Shown here in pieces: positions 33,874-42,230 of a DNA stretch of 64,000 nucleotides. This DNA is from an uncultured Prevotella sp. Lineage in GTDB: Bacteria; Bacteroidota; Bacteroidia; Bacteroidales; Bacteroidaceae. The stretch is taken from assembly GCA_900771975.1 (NCBI GenBank), contig CAAGPV010000090.1, forward strand, positions 1-64,000, read 5' to 3'. Position 1 is the stretch's first letter; every line of letters begins with the position of its first letter. Under the pieces are notes generated by a model, which had not been told where the DNA came from, made no database searches, and was given only the letters and a program-made list of their open reading frames with translations. The translations under genes and the position numbers were made by a program.

Positions 33874-34581
33874 TTAGCGGTGGCCGTAGCGATAGCGTAT
33901 TTCTCTCATGCTGTGACGGCCCAACAGGCGGTTTTTGTCTACATATCCTGTCACGCCATTGATGCGTCCTTTCTCGGTGTACTGCCAAGCAAAGATGTCT
34001 CGTCCGTCGCGCAACTTGGGCACATGACTATTGTATTGGGCTATCCAAAGCAGGTAGCCGTCTACAGCTCCTTGCAGATAGCTGTTATAGAAACTGGTGT
34101 AGGTGTACACAATGGGCTTGCATCGGTAGGCGCGTTCCACCAGAATGAGAAACTTCTGTAGGCTGTCGCGAAGCGCTTGCTTGCTGAGCCCACTGGTTAC
34201 TTCCACGTCTATCATCGGCACGAGGTCTTGGTCTTGTGGGCGACACTGAGCCTTGAAGTTGGCCAACTGTACGTCTTGTGGCATACGTGCGCGGTAGAAG
34301 TGGTAGGAACCCACTTTCAGTCCGTAGCGACGGGCGGTCTGTATGTTTTCAAGATAGCGGCGGTCGATGTTCGTACCTCCCTCGCTGGCTTTGAGATACA
34401 CAAAAAACTGTTTGCTATTGTCGCCGATGGCTTGCCAGAACACTGTGCCCTGATAGTGGCTGATGTCCAGTCCGTGCACGTGGTTGCAGGTGTCTTCACA
34501 TTCCACCCTGTATTGGGCGTGTGCCAATAATGTGGCGAAGAAAAAGCCGATGACGAGAGTTGTTGTTCTATAGAAATTCAT
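33874..34581 (-). CDS. Secreted GH25 lysozyme-like muramidase
   Basis: A 235-residue exported enzyme with signal peptide MNFYRTTTLVIGFFFATLLA (cleavage near AHAQ). The GH25 barrel shows HGLDISHYQG near the start, FVYLKASEGG, VGSYHFYRA, VPMIDVEV with the catalytic acids, YTYTSFYN and IAQYN. It cleaves the beta-1,4 bond between MurNAc and GlcNAc. Length is typical for a single GH25 domain. The start choice is supported by the signal peptide and by a promoter box 8 bases upstream. Confidence 0.9.
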   Translation of the reverse strand: MNFYRTTTLVIGFFFATLLAHAQYRVECEDTCNHVHGLDISHYQGTVFWQAIGDNSKQFFVYLKASEGGTNIDRRYLENIQTARRYGLKVGSYHFYRARMPQDVQLANFKAQCRPQDQDLVPMIDVEVTSGLSKQALRDSLQKFLILVERAYRCKPIVYTYTSFYNSYLQGAVDGYLLWIAQYNSHVPKLRDGRDIFAWQYTEKGRINGVTGYVDKNRLLGRHSMREIRYRYGHR

Positions 34582-34589
34582 ACAAGGTG

Positions 34590-34597
34590 CAAAAATA
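34590..34597 (-). promoter_or_regulatory. -7 box of the GH25 gene
   Basis: TATTTTTG on the minus strand fits TAnnTTTG and is 8 bases before the ATG, so the transcript should have almost no leader. Confidence 0.55.
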
Positions 34598-34788
34598 CAA
34601 AAAATGTCGGTAAAACGGGAGCTTTTTTCGGCAATACTCACCTTTTTATTATTCTTTTGCACTTCTGCTTTCGGTGTGAAAATGTATGGGTGTTCCTGTC
34701 TGTTTCGGCTTCTATGGGTTTCCCTTCTGTTGTCTGTGGGGTGTAGGGGCGATGGTGGTCTTTTCCGCATACTGTCGGTTTGACAAAA

Positions 34789-34876
34789 TGTAACCGGCTT
34801 TTTTGCTACCTAAAAAGGCCGGTTTTACAAGCCCATTCGGCCGGTTTTACCTTCCAAAACGGCCGGTTTTACCCCA
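34789..34876. repeat. Four tandem degenerate 22-bp units, array B
   Basis: Four adjoining 22-base units start at 34789, 34811, 34833 and 34855. Three of them share an exact GGCCGGTTTTAC at 34817, 34839 and 34861, that is exactly 22 bases apart. The unit has the same A-run, CCGGC core and T-run as the array at 5202-5289, so both belong to one family. The array lies in the 493-base gap between the GH25 gene and uxaB, which otherwise holds the GH25 promoter box, AT-rich DNA and the uxaB terminator. Confidence 0.8.
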
Positions 34877-34992
34877 CAAGATAGTTTTTAACGGTTGTTA
34901 AGAATTGGTGTTATGTTTTTGTGCAGAATGCTTTCAATGTGTCATGCGTTTGGGCTTTTTGTGTTACATGGTGACAATTGACGATTGTGGGG

Positions 34993-35021
34993 TAAAAAAG
35001 AAGGCAGCCCAGGGGGCTGCC
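34993..35021 (-). terminator. uxaB terminator
   Basis: On the minus strand GGCAGCC pairs with GGCTGCC and is followed by TTCTTTTTTACC. It is 54 bases past the uxaB stop. A short ATCT tandem run lies between the stop and the stem. Confidence 0.75.
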
Positions 35022-35074
35022 TCTATATCTATCTATCTAATAAAAAAATTAATAATAATGATAATTCTTAGGTT

Positions 35075-36556
35075 TTACAAGATGGTTTTAACGGCCTCAA
35101 GCATACCTTTTTCTTGAATGAGGTCGAGGTCCTTCTTCACCAGTTCGGTCAATCCGGGAACAGTCTTGTTGAGGTCTTCTTTCCAGATGTAGTCGAAAGC
35201 CAAAACGCCTTCTGCCACTTTCTGTGTGTCGCCGGTAGCCCAAAGTTCGGTGAGCTTGTCCATAATCTTCTGGTCGTCGTTGGGAACGATAGGTGTTCCG
35301 TCGGCACGTTTGCCACCTTTATAATAGGTGATGATGGCAGCCAAACCGAATACGAGGCCCTGTGGGAGTTCGCCTTTGCGTTGCAGATAGATCTTTACGC
35401 CAGGCAGGTCGCGGGTTTCATACTTGGGGAAGCTATTGAGCATGATAGAAGTAACCTGATGGTCGACGAACGGATTTTCGAAGCGTTCGAGCACATCGCT
35501 TGCAAACTTCTGGAGTTCTTCCATAGGAAGGTCGAGCGTCTGCATGAGTTCTTCAAACTGAACCTTGTGGATGTATTTGCCCAAAACGGGGTGTTCGCAG
35601 GCGTCGCGTACGATGTTGACGCCGCTGAGGAAGGTCACTGGAGAGAGAACGGTGTGAGGGCCGTTGAGCAAAGTCACCTTACGAGCGTGGTAAGGCTTCT
35701 CGTCGTCGGTGATGAGCACGTGGAGTCCGGCCTTGTCGGCAGGGAATTCGGCTTTCATCTGTTCTACGGTCATGTTTTCTGCCTTCTCTATTACCCACAG
35801 GTGGAAGCTTTCTGCCTTGACAACGAGGTTGTCTTTGTAGCAGATCTTCTGTTGGATTTCCTTGATGGTGTCGCGTGGGAAACCAGGAACGATGCGGTCT
35901 ACGAGGGTAGCGCAAACGTAGCAGTGGTTGGTGAACCAGTCTTTGAAGCCTTCATAGTCGGCTCCGAAGTCGTCTTTCCACAGTTCGATATATTTATAGA
36001 TGCAGTCTTTGAGGTGATGGCCGTTGAGGAAGATGAGCTCACAAGGCATGAGAATCAAGCCCTTGTCGGGGTCGCCATTGAAGAATTTGTAGCGGTGGAA
36101 GAGCAGCTGAACGAGCTTTCCGGGATAGGAAGAGGCAGGAGCGTCGGTAAATTTGCAACTGTCGTCGTAGGCAATGCCGGCTTCAGTGGTGTTGCTGATG
36201 ACGAAACGGATTTCTGGTTGCTCGGCCAATGCGAGGAAAGCGTGGTTTTGCGTATAAGGATTGAGGGCGCGGCTGATGACGTCAATGCGGGTCAATGTGT
36301 TGACAGGCTGGCCGTTTTCCTTGCCCTGAAGGTTGACATGATAGAGACCGTCCTGCTCGTTGAGCCAGTCCACCATACCGCGTTCGATAGGCTGAACGAC
36401 TACAACGCTGCCGTTGAAATCGGTCTTTTGGTTCATGTTCCAGATAATCCAGTCTACAAATGCGCGTAGGAAGTTTCCTTCACCAAACTGGATGATCTTT
36501 TCGGGTGCTACGCTTTTAGGCGCAGTTCTTTTGTTTAAAGATTTTAATTCTGACAT
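35075..36556 (-). CDS. uxaB: Tagaturonate reductase (altronate oxidoreductase)
   Basis: A 493-residue NAD-dependent dehydrogenase of the mannitol dehydrogenase superfamily that interconverts D-tagaturonate and D-altronate, part of galacturonate (pectin) breakdown. Typical segments are IIQFGEGNFLRAFVDWI near residue 20, VISNTTEAGI near 118, CELIFLNGHHLKD, and KVTLLNGPHTVLSP (the catalytic Lys region). It is alone here; uxaA and uxaC are not in the window. It has its own promoter box and terminator. Confidence 0.92.
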   Translation of the reverse strand: MSELKSLNKRTAPKSVAPEKIIQFGEGNFLRAFVDWIIWNMNQKTDFNGSVVVVQPIERGMVDWLNEQDGLYHVNLQGKENGQPVNTLTRIDVISRALNPYTQNHAFLALAEQPEIRFVISNTTEAGIAYDDSCKFTDAPASSYPGKLVQLLFHRYKFFNGDPDKGLILMPCELIFLNGHHLKDCIYKYIELWKDDFGADYEGFKDWFTNHCYVCATLVDRIVPGFPRDTIKEIQQKICYKDNLVVKAESFHLWVIEKAENMTVEQMKAEFPADKAGLHVLITDDEKPYHARKVTLLNGPHTVLSPVTFLSGVNIVRDACEHPVLGKYIHKVQFEELMQTLDLPMEELQKFASDVLERFENPFVDHQVTSIMLNSFPKYETRDLPGVKIYLQRKGELPQGLVFGLAAIITYYKGGKRADGTPIVPNDDQKIMDKLTELWATGDTQKVAEGVLAFDYIWKEDLNKTVPGLTELVKKDLDLIQEKGMLEAVKTIL

Positions 36557-36590
36557 AACTTTTAGTATTTTAGTTTTTCTTTATTCCTTG

Positions 36591-36598
36591 CAAAGTTA
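36591..36598 (-). promoter_or_regulatory. -7 box of uxaB
   Basis: TAACTTTG on the minus strand, 34 bases before the ATG. No clear -33 element. Confidence 0.5.
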
Positions 36599-36680
36599 GT
36601 AATTTCGTTGCAACTATGCATCGAAAAATCCATTAATTAAACGTAAAGGTTTGCGTAACGGTTGGTGAAGGCGTCATGGC

Positions 36681-37151
36681 TTATTCGTGATGATAGGGCT
36701 CGCCCCTAAGAATGGTGCAGGCGCGGTAGAGTTGTTCCACGAAGATGAGACGCACCATCTGGTGGGAGAAGGTCATGCGCGAGAGCGAAATCTTCTCGTT
36801 GGCCCGCCGGTAGACGGCATCGGAAAAACCATAAGGTCCCCCGATGACAAACACCAGGCGTCGGGCTGTGGCTTGTCGCTTTTCCAGCCAGCGCGCATAT
36901 TCCACACTTGTGGGCTGAAGACCGTGCTCGTCGAGCAGCACCACTGTGTCAGAAGGCTGCAACTGCTTGAGAATGAGTTCTCCTTCTCGTTCTTTCTGTT
37001 GCGCTTCCGAAAGGCTTTTGGTGTTTTTTAGGTCGGGTATTACCACCGGTGAGAACTGCATATAGTGGCCGAGTCGTTCCACATAGTCGTTGATGGCGGC
37101 CACGAAGTGTTTGTTTTGGGTTTTGCCAACCAGCAGTAGAAGGGTTTTCAT
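36681..37151 (-). CDS. rlmH: 23S rRNA pseudouridine-1915 N3-methyltransferase RlmH
   Basis: A 156-residue SPOUT methyltransferase of the standard size, starting MKTLLLLVGKTQNKHFV. It has the trefoil-knot SAM-binding end: VVLLDEHG, LVFVIGGPYGFSDAVYRRA, SLSRMTFSHQMVRLIFVEQLYRA. The frame extends far upstream, but that part is the shadow of the neighbouring gene; its ATG overlaps that gene's stop by 4 bases (ATGA). Confidence 0.96.
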   Translation of the reverse strand: MKTLLLLVGKTQNKHFVAAINDYVERLGHYMQFSPVVIPDLKNTKSLSEAQQKEREGELILKQLQPSDTVVLLDEHGLQPTSVEYARWLEKRQATARRLVFVIGGPYGFSDAVYRRANEKISLSRMTFSHQMVRLIFVEQLYRACTILRGEPYHHE

Positions 37152-37495
37152 GCTTTCTTTTTCTTGTCTGTCCAGAGGCTCGTCTCTTCGGGGTTGCGGT
37201 AGTAGTTTTTGCGTTTCGGGTTTTTGGGAAACCATCCTTTCTCGCATCTGCGCTTCTGCTCGAACAGCTCGCCTATGCTCCACAGGCTGGAAGCCCCGAA
37301 CACGCCGTGCAGCGCTGACACCAAAACGTTTTCTATCATGAAGGCGGCTGCGATGGTGGCAAGGCCCACTACAAGGAATATCCACCATGGGCGTGTGCCG
37401 AAATAATATTCGGTCTTGATGACAATGGGGTGGAAGATGCCAATAATAAGAAATGTAGACACGGCAATGATGATGCCGTCGTAGTATAATTGCAT
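37148..37495 (-). CDS. DUF4491 membrane protein
   Basis: A 115-residue protein with three hydrophobic segments (about 8-25, 37-55 and 57-66) and a basic tail. The stretch TFLIIGIFHPIVIKTEYYFG is what I associate with DUF4491, a small family of unknown function found in gut Bacteroidota. Its last codons overlap rlmH, so the two form one unit. Confidence 0.7.
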   Translation of the reverse strand: MQLYYDGIIIAVSTFLIIGIFHPIVIKTEYYFGTRPWWIFLVVGLATIAAAFMIENVLVSALHGVFGASSLWSIGELFEQKRRCEKGWFPKNPKRKNYYRNPEETSLWTDKKKKA

Positions 37496-37521
37496 GTTTG
37501 TTCGGTTTGAAATTGCTGTTG

Positions 37522-37529
37522 CAAAATTA
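37522..37529 (-). promoter_or_regulatory. -7 box for DUF4491-rlmH
   Basis: TAATTTTG on the minus strand lies 26 bases before the ATG. It faces away from the mutase promoter, so the gap is a divergent promoter region. Confidence 0.55.
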
Positions 37530-37549
37530 CAAAAAAGTCCTTAATTGCC

Positions 37550-37580
37550 TTTGTGTTTTCCGAGAATTATCCTAACTTTG
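37550..37580 (+). promoter_or_regulatory. Promoter of the phosphohexomutase gene
   Basis: TTTG at 37550-37553, 19 bases, then TAACTTTG at 37573-37580, both matching the Bacteroidota consensus. The leader is about 30 bases. Confidence 0.78.
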
Positions 37581-37615
37581 TAGGCAAAGGAAACTTAAAA
37601 TAACATTATATTATT

Positions 37616-39364
37616 ATGGAAAATAACGAAGCTCTCATCGCTCAATGCGAAGAAAAAGCCAAGCAGTGGTTGTCGCCTGCTTTTGACGAAGCGACACGTA
37701 AGGACGTTCAAGCCATGCTGGATGCTGACGACAAGTCGGCTCTTGTAGACGCTTTCTACCAGAACCTGGAGTTTGGTACGGGCGGTTTGCGTGGTGTCAT
37801 GGGCGCCGGCACCAACCGTATGAACAAGTATATCGTGGGCATGGCCACCCAGGGCTTTGCCAACTACATTCTGAAAGCCTTCCCAGGAGAGAAGAACTTG
37901 AGCGTGGTGGTGGGTCACGACTGCCGCAACAATAGCCGCTTGTTTGCTGAAACCGTAGCAGCCATCTTCTCGGCCAACGGTATCTTCGTCTACCTCTTCG
38001 AGAGTTTGCGCCCTACACCTGAGATTTCCTTCGCCATCCGCCAGCTTGGTGCAAAGGCAGGTGTTAACGTGACAGCCTCTCACAACCCCAAGGAATACAA
38101 CGGATATAAGGCTTACTGGAGCGACGGCGCTCAGGTGCTGGCTCCTCACGATACGGGCATCATCGAAGAAGTGAACAAGGTGACGATTGAAGACGTGAAG
38201 TTTGAGGCCAACTGGGACAAGATAAAGATTATCGGCGGCGAGATGGATTACGACTATATGCAAGCCGTTCACACCGCCATGATTGACCAGGACGTCATTC
38301 TTCGTCAGAAAGACCTGAACATTGTTTATACTCCTATGCACGGAACAGGTCGTGTCATCGTTCCTCTCTGCTTGCGTTCATGGGGCTTCCAGAACATCAA
38401 TGTGGTGCACGAGCAGATGGTGATAGACGGCAACTTCCCTACCGTTGTTTCTCCTAACCCTGAGAATGCTGAAGCCATGACCCTTGGCATGAAGCTCGGA
38501 ACAAAGCTCAATGCCGACCTTGTGGTGGCTACCGACCCCGATGCCGACCGTTTGGCCATTGTCTGCCGCGACGACAAGGGCGAGTGGGTGATCATCAACG
38601 GCAACCAGACTGCCATGATGTTCTGCTACTACATCATTGAAAACAAGAAGAAGTTGGGCAAGCTGAAACCGACAGACTATCTGGTAAAGACCATCGTCAC
38701 CACCGAGGAAATAGCCGAAATAGCCAAGAAAAACAACGTGGAGTTGCGTGATTGCTACACTGGCTTCAAGTGGATAGCACGCGAGATAGCCGTCTCAGAG
38801 GGCAAGCAAGACTATATTGGAGGTGGAGAGGAAAGCTTCGGCTTCTTGCCGTACGACAAGGTGCGCGATAAAGACGCTCCCGCTTCCATCTGTCTCATCT
38901 GTGAGATTGCCGCATGGGCCAAAGATCAGGGCAAGACGCTTTACGACCTGTTGATGCAAATCTACCTTGAATATGGCTTCTCCAAGGAGTTTACCATCAA
39001 CGTTGTGCGCCCGGGCAAGACAGGAGCAGACGAAATCAAGCAGATGATGGCTGACTTCCGTGCCAATCCTCCCAAGGAGCTGGGCGGCAGCAAGGTGGTG
39101 CTCGTGAAAGACTATCAGCGTCTTGAGGCTACCCATGCCGACGGAACAGTTGACAAACTCGTTATGCCAGCCACCAGCAATGTGCTGCAATGGTTCTGCG
39201 ACGACAACACCAAGGTGAGCGTTCGTCCTTCTGGCACCGAGCCAAAGATAAAGTTCTATCTTGAGGTGAAAGACACGATGAAGACCGCTGCCGACTACAA
39301 GGCATGTGAAGAGCGTGGAAAAGCCAAGATAGAAGCTATCAAGAAGAGCCTTCACTTAGACTGA
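37616..39364 (+). CDS. Phosphoglucomutase/phosphomannomutase family enzyme
   Basis: A 582-residue alpha-D-phosphohexomutase. The four domains are marked by FGTGGLRGVMGAG (about 53-65), the phosphoserine loop TASHNPKEYNGYK (about 151-163), the metal loop ATDPDADRLAI (about 304-314), the sugar loop GGEESFGF, and the phosphate loop RPSGTEPKIKF near 538. It interconverts hexose 1- and 6-phosphates; the 580-residue length suits the phosphoglucomutase group. It can feed nucleotide-sugar synthesis, including the GDP-mannose and GDP-fucose route encoded later in the window. Confidence 0.93.
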   Translation: MENNEALIAQCEEKAKQWLSPAFDEATRKDVQAMLDADDKSALVDAFYQNLEFGTGGLRGVMGAGTNRMNKYIVGMATQGFANYILKAFPGEKNLSVVVGHDCRNNSRLFAETVAAIFSANGIFVYLFESLRPTPEISFAIRQLGAKAGVNVTASHNPKEYNGYKAYWSDGAQVLAPHDTGIIEEVNKVTIEDVKFEANWDKIKIIGGEMDYDYMQAVHTAMIDQDVILRQKDLNIVYTPMHGTGRVIVPLCLRSWGFQNINVVHEQMVIDGNFPTVVSPNPENAEAMTLGMKLGTKLNADLVVATDPDADRLAIVCRDDKGEWVIINGNQTAMMFCYYIIENKKKLGKLKPTDYLVKTIVTTEEIAEIAKKNNVELRDCYTGFKWIAREIAVSEGKQDYIGGGEESFGFLPYDKVRDKDAPASICLICEIAAWAKDQGKTLYDLLMQIYLEYGFSKEFTINVVRPGKTGADEIKQMMADFRANPPKELGGSKVVLVKDYQRLEATHADGTVDKLVMPATSNVLQWFCDDNTKVSVRPSGTEPKIKFYLEVKDTMKTAADYKACEERGKAKIEAIKKSLHLD

Positions 39365-39403
39365 TTTATTGCCCAGAAAGGGGTATAGACAATTAGAGCG
39401 TCT

Positions 39404-39916
39404 ATGGAAAAGATGGATATTAAAAGTCTGAACGACAATGTGTTTCAGACCATTGGAAAAGAGTGGCTGCTGGTTACGGCAGGCGACAAAAAAGCTTTCA
39501 ACATGATGACAGCCTCGTGGGGCTGCATAGGTTGGTTGTGGAACAAGCCGGTGGCAGTGGTTTTCATACGCCCCGAGAGGTTCACTCACGAGCTGATAGA
39601 GCAGCACGACACGCTCACGCTGTCGTTTCTTGGCAACTCGCCAGAGGCCCGCAAGGTCTACAATGTGTGCGGATCGCGTTCAGGGCGCGACTGCGACAAG
39701 GTGTTGGAAACGGGGCTCACGCCCGTGTTCACCGAAGGGGGAGACGTCACTTTTGCCGAGGCGCGTCTCACGCTGACGTGCCGCAAGCTCTACAAGGACG
39801 CCATCAAGCCCGAAAACTTTCTCGATGCTGACATCCAGCAGTGGTATGGTCCGGTAAAAGGGGGCTATCACGACGTGTATGTTCTTGAGATAACCAGTGC
39901 ACTAAAAGGAGAATAA
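39404..39916 (+). CDS. Flavin reductase-like FMN-binding protein
   Basis: A 170-residue split-barrel flavoprotein. It contains NMMTASWGCIGWLWNKPVAVVFIRPERFTH-type sequence (residues about 33-62, typical of the flavin reductase-like domain) and TLSFLGNSPEARKVY. A second ATG at codon 4 is also possible. These proteins reduce FMN or pass electrons to partner oxygenases or detoxifying enzymes; the partner is unknown, though flavodiiron protein and rubredoxin genes lie just beyond on the opposite strand. Confidence 0.85.
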   Translation: MEKMDIKSLNDNVFQTIGKEWLLVTAGDKKAFNMMTASWGCIGWLWNKPVAVVFIRPERFTHELIEQHDTLTLSFLGNSPEARKVYNVCGSRSGRDCDKVLETGLTPVFTEGGDVTFAEARLTLTCRKLYKDAIKPENFLDADIQQWYGPVKGGYHDVYVLEITSALKGE

Positions 39917-39949
39917 AAAAATGTTCACGCCATTGGTTGGCGTGAACAT
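39915..39949 (-). terminator. Second terminator of the rubredoxin transcript
   Basis: An 11-bp perfect stem (ATGTTCACGCC with GGCGTGAACAT) is followed on the minus strand by a seven-T run. It touches the stop codon of the convergent flavin reductase gene. On the plus strand no T run follows it. Confidence 0.8.
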
Positions 39950-39955
39950 TACCTG

Positions 39956-40020
39956 AAAAACGGGTGACCGACAAGTTGCAGACAAAGAGCATTTGGCTCT
40001 TGCGGCTTTCCGGTCACCCG
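39956..40020 (-). terminator. Long structured terminator after rubredoxin
   Basis: A 60-base element built of three stacked stems: CGGGTGACCG with CGGTCACCCG (10 bp), AAGTTGCA with TGCGGCTT (8 bp, two G-U) and AGAGC with GCTCT (5 bp), with small internal loops. On the minus strand it is followed by five T. It begins 15 bases past the rubredoxin stop codon. The structure is longer than a simple terminator and may have a further role in RNA stability or as a stable 3' fragment. Confidence 0.7.
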
Positions 40021-40035
40021 TTGTCTTTAAGTGAA

Positions 40036-40194
40036 TCAAATGGCGTGGAACTCGTCTTTACCTACGCCACACAAAGGACAGGTCCAGTCGTCCGGAAGGT
40101 CTTCGAAAGCCGTTCCAGGGGCAATGCCATTGTCGGGGTCGCCGACTGCGGGGTCGTAGACATACCCACAAACGTCACATTCATACTTTTTCAT
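40036..40194 (-). CDS. Rubredoxin
   Basis: A 52-residue iron protein, MKKYECDVCGYVYDPAVGDP at the start and WTCPLCGVGKDEF near the end. The four iron ligands are cysteines 6, 9, 39 and 42 with the usual YxCxxCGYxYD and CPxCG surroundings. Rubredoxin passes electrons to its partner protein; the flavodiiron protein gene lies 31 bases upstream on the same strand, so the two are almost certainly one transcript. Confidence 0.95.
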   Translation of the reverse strand: MKKYECDVCGYVYDPAVGDPDNGIAPGTAFEDLPDDWTCPLCGVGKDEFHAI

Positions 40195-40225
40195 AATGCT
40201 TTTGTGTTAAATGAAACAATGGTTT

Positions 40226-41419
40226 TTATTTTACAGTTTCGGCAAATGCCTTGCCGTAAGCTTCACATTTCTTCAAAGCATCTTCGTCGGGCACCCATAG
40301 CGTCTTGATGCCTTCGTCCACGATGTCGAAACCAGCATCGGCAAGATGGGCGGTGATGAGCTTTGGGGCATCGCCGCTCCAGCCGTAAGAACCAAAGGCA
40401 GCTGCCTTCTTTTGCTTAAACTTCAAGCCTTTTATCATCTCGAGCAGTCCAGCTATGGCGTAGCTATAACCGTAGTTGATGGTGGGTGAGCCCATCAGCA
40501 AGGCTTTGGAACGGAATATCTGGGTGAGGATGTCGTTCTTGTCGTTCTTTACGGCGTTCATGATGACCACCTTCACCGTGTTGTCGGCCTGTTGGATGCC
40601 CCGTGCTATGGCCTCCGCCATGAGACGGGTGCTTTGCCACATAGTGTCGTAGACGATTGTAATCTGGTTCTCCTTGTAGGCGGCCGCCCACTGCTGGTAC
40701 TTTTCAACAATCTGCATGGGGTTGTCTTTCCAGATGACACCATGGCTGGGGCATATCATGTTGATGGGCAACTGCATACCAAGTATTTCCTTAACCTTCC
40801 TGTTGACCATGGGACTGTAGAGGTTCAGGATGTTGGTGTAGTACTTTTCTGCCTCATAGAGGATGTCGGCAGCGAGTTCGCGGTCGTTGAAGAGCGACTC
40901 GCTGGCAAAGTGCTGGCCGAAGCCATCGTTGGAGAAGAGGATGCCCTCGCCGTCCATATAGGTGAACATGGTGTCGGGCCAGTGCAGCATCGGTGCTTCG
41001 ATGAAGGTGAGCGTAACGTCGCCCAATGGGAGCTTGTCGCCGGTTTTCACGTTGACGAAGTTCCAGTCTTGATGGTAGTGTCCTCTGAGGATGGCTTCGC
41101 CTTTCTTCGTGCAGTAGACGGGTGTGCCCGGAATTTCGCGTAAAAGCTCGGGCAGAGCGCCGCTATGGTCAATCTCGTTGTGGTTCATCACGATGTAGTC
41201 GATGGCATGAAGGTCGATGTCTTGCTTCAGCCGGCTGACAAATTCGTGGTCGTAAGGTTTCCAAACGGTGTCTATAAGGGCAGTTTTTTCGCTGCCTTTC
41301 ACCAGATAGGAGTTGTAGCTACTGCCTTTTTGGGTAGACAGTTCGTCGCCGTGGAAGCGCTTTAGCTCCCAGTCTATCTTACCCACCCAACTCACTCTTT
41401 CTGTTATTTGTTTTGCCAT
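40226..41419 (-). CDS. Flavodiiron protein (FprA family)
   Basis: A 397-residue A-type flavoprotein that reduces O2 or NO. The N-terminal metallo-beta-lactamase domain carries the diiron ligands in HNEIDHSG (His80, Glu82, Asp84, His85), with further ligand motifs in MLHWPDTMFTY, SNDGFGQH and CPSHGVIW. The C-terminal flavodoxin domain (from about 255) has IVYDTMWQSTRLMAEAIARG. With rubredoxin downstream, the pathway is NADH or ferredoxin to rubredoxin to flavodiiron to O2/NO. Class A proteins lack their own rubredoxin domain, as here. Confidence 0.95.
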   Translation of the reverse strand: MAKQITERVSWVGKIDWELKRFHGDELSTQKGSSYNSYLVKGSEKTALIDTVWKPYDHEFVSRLKQDIDLHAIDYIVMNHNEIDHSGALPELLREIPGTPVYCTKKGEAILRGHYHQDWNFVNVKTGDKLPLGDVTLTFIEAPMLHWPDTMFTYMDGEGILFSNDGFGQHFASESLFNDRELAADILYEAEKYYTNILNLYSPMVNRKVKEILGMQLPINMICPSHGVIWKDNPMQIVEKYQQWAAAYKENQITIVYDTMWQSTRLMAEAIARGIQQADNTVKVVIMNAVKNDKNDILTQIFRSKALLMGSPTINYGYSYAIAGLLEMIKGLKFKQKKAAAFGSYGWSGDAPKLITAHLADAGFDIVDEGIKTLWVPDEDALKKCEAYGKAFAETVK

Positions 41420-41457
41420 AATTGTTTTTGTTTATCGGTTTGTTATATTTGTTTCGC

Positions 41458-41465
41458 CAAAGTTA
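41458..41465 (-). promoter_or_regulatory. -7 box of the flavodiiron-rubredoxin operon
   Basis: TAACTTTG on the minus strand lies 38 bases before the ATG. No clear -33 element. Confidence 0.5.
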
Positions 41466-41543
41466 GCGAAAATAACGATTGGCAGCTTTTGCCTTAACTC
41501 TTTTTGTTTTTCTTTTCATCTTATAGGCGAAACGTGAAACAAC

Positions 41544-41568
41544 AAAAAAAGGCTGCATCTTGCAGCCT
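41544..41568 (-). terminator. Terminator of the hsp20 gene
   Basis: AGGCTGCA pairs with TGCAGCCT around a 3-base loop and is followed on the minus strand by seven T. It is about 85 bases past the hsp20 stop. Confidence 0.8.
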
Positions 41569-41650
41569 GCACAATTGTTGATGTTGTTGTAGGCAAGATA
41601 CAGTCTTCATGTCATTGTATAGCCGTCGGGGTGTAGACGGCAGTCGGTTG

Positions 41651-42091
41651 TTAGTCGCTCACCTCAATGCGATGCAGTTTCTCGGCCTCTTTCTTGGGTG
41701 AAAGCTTTGGCAGCTCGATGGTGAGAACACCGTCGTTGACCTTGGCCGAAATCTTTTCACGGTCTACATCTTCAGGAAGAACATAGCTCTGTTGGTAGTT
41801 GCTGTAAGCAAACTCACGGCGCAAGTAGTGTTCTTTCTTCTTCTCTTCCTTATGCTCCATCTTGTTTTCAAGAGCTACGTTCAGGTTGCCTTCATCGTCA
41901 AGGTCAACACGAACAAACTCTTTCTTCAGTCCTGGTGAAGCTATCTCCATGGTATATTCCTTGTCTGTTTCCTTTACGTTGACAGCAGGAGCTGTACCGT
42001 TGAAGCGTGTCATAAGGTCGGTGTCAAAGAAATTGTCGTCAAAAAAGTTTGTCAACCAATTTGAATTGTTGTTTCTACGTGCGAGTAACAT
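41651..42091 (-). CDS. Hsp20-family small heat-shock protein
   Basis: A 146-residue chaperone. The alpha-crystallin domain (about 40-130) shows VNVKETDKEYTMEIASPGLKKEFVRV-type strands, then REFAYSNYQQSYVLPEDV and the conserved AKVNDGVLTIELPK near the end. The N-terminus is short (MLLARRNNNSNWLTNFFDD). It holds unfolded proteins without ATP. The approximately 240-base region upstream carries an inverted repeat. Confidence 0.93.
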   Translation of the reverse strand: MLLARRNNNSNWLTNFFDDNFFDTDLMTRFNGTAPAVNVKETDKEYTMEIASPGLKKEFVRVDLDDEGNLNVALENKMEHKEEKKKEHYLRREFAYSNYQQSYVLPEDVDREKISAKVNDGVLTIELPKLSPKKEAEKLHRIEVSD

Positions 42092-42230
42092 AATTTTACC
42101 TCCTAATTATTTTTTGTTCTTTATTTATCAGTTTGAGATTTCTTCTGCCCTTCGGGCTTCGGTCTTCACTGGTTATTACGCAAACGGCGTGCCGTTGCCG
42201 GCCTTTGCCAACGATGGCATTGTAGGGAGA

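Noticed and set aside
35114..36469. A 451-codon open frame on the plus strand opposite uxaB
   Set aside because: uxaB has all family motifs; the opposite frame is compositionally odd and lacks a promoter.
42092..42230. Heat-shock operator (CIRCE or HAIR type) before hsp20
   Set aside because: I found neither TTAGCACTC arms nor CTTGAGT arms in the 140 bases before the gene.
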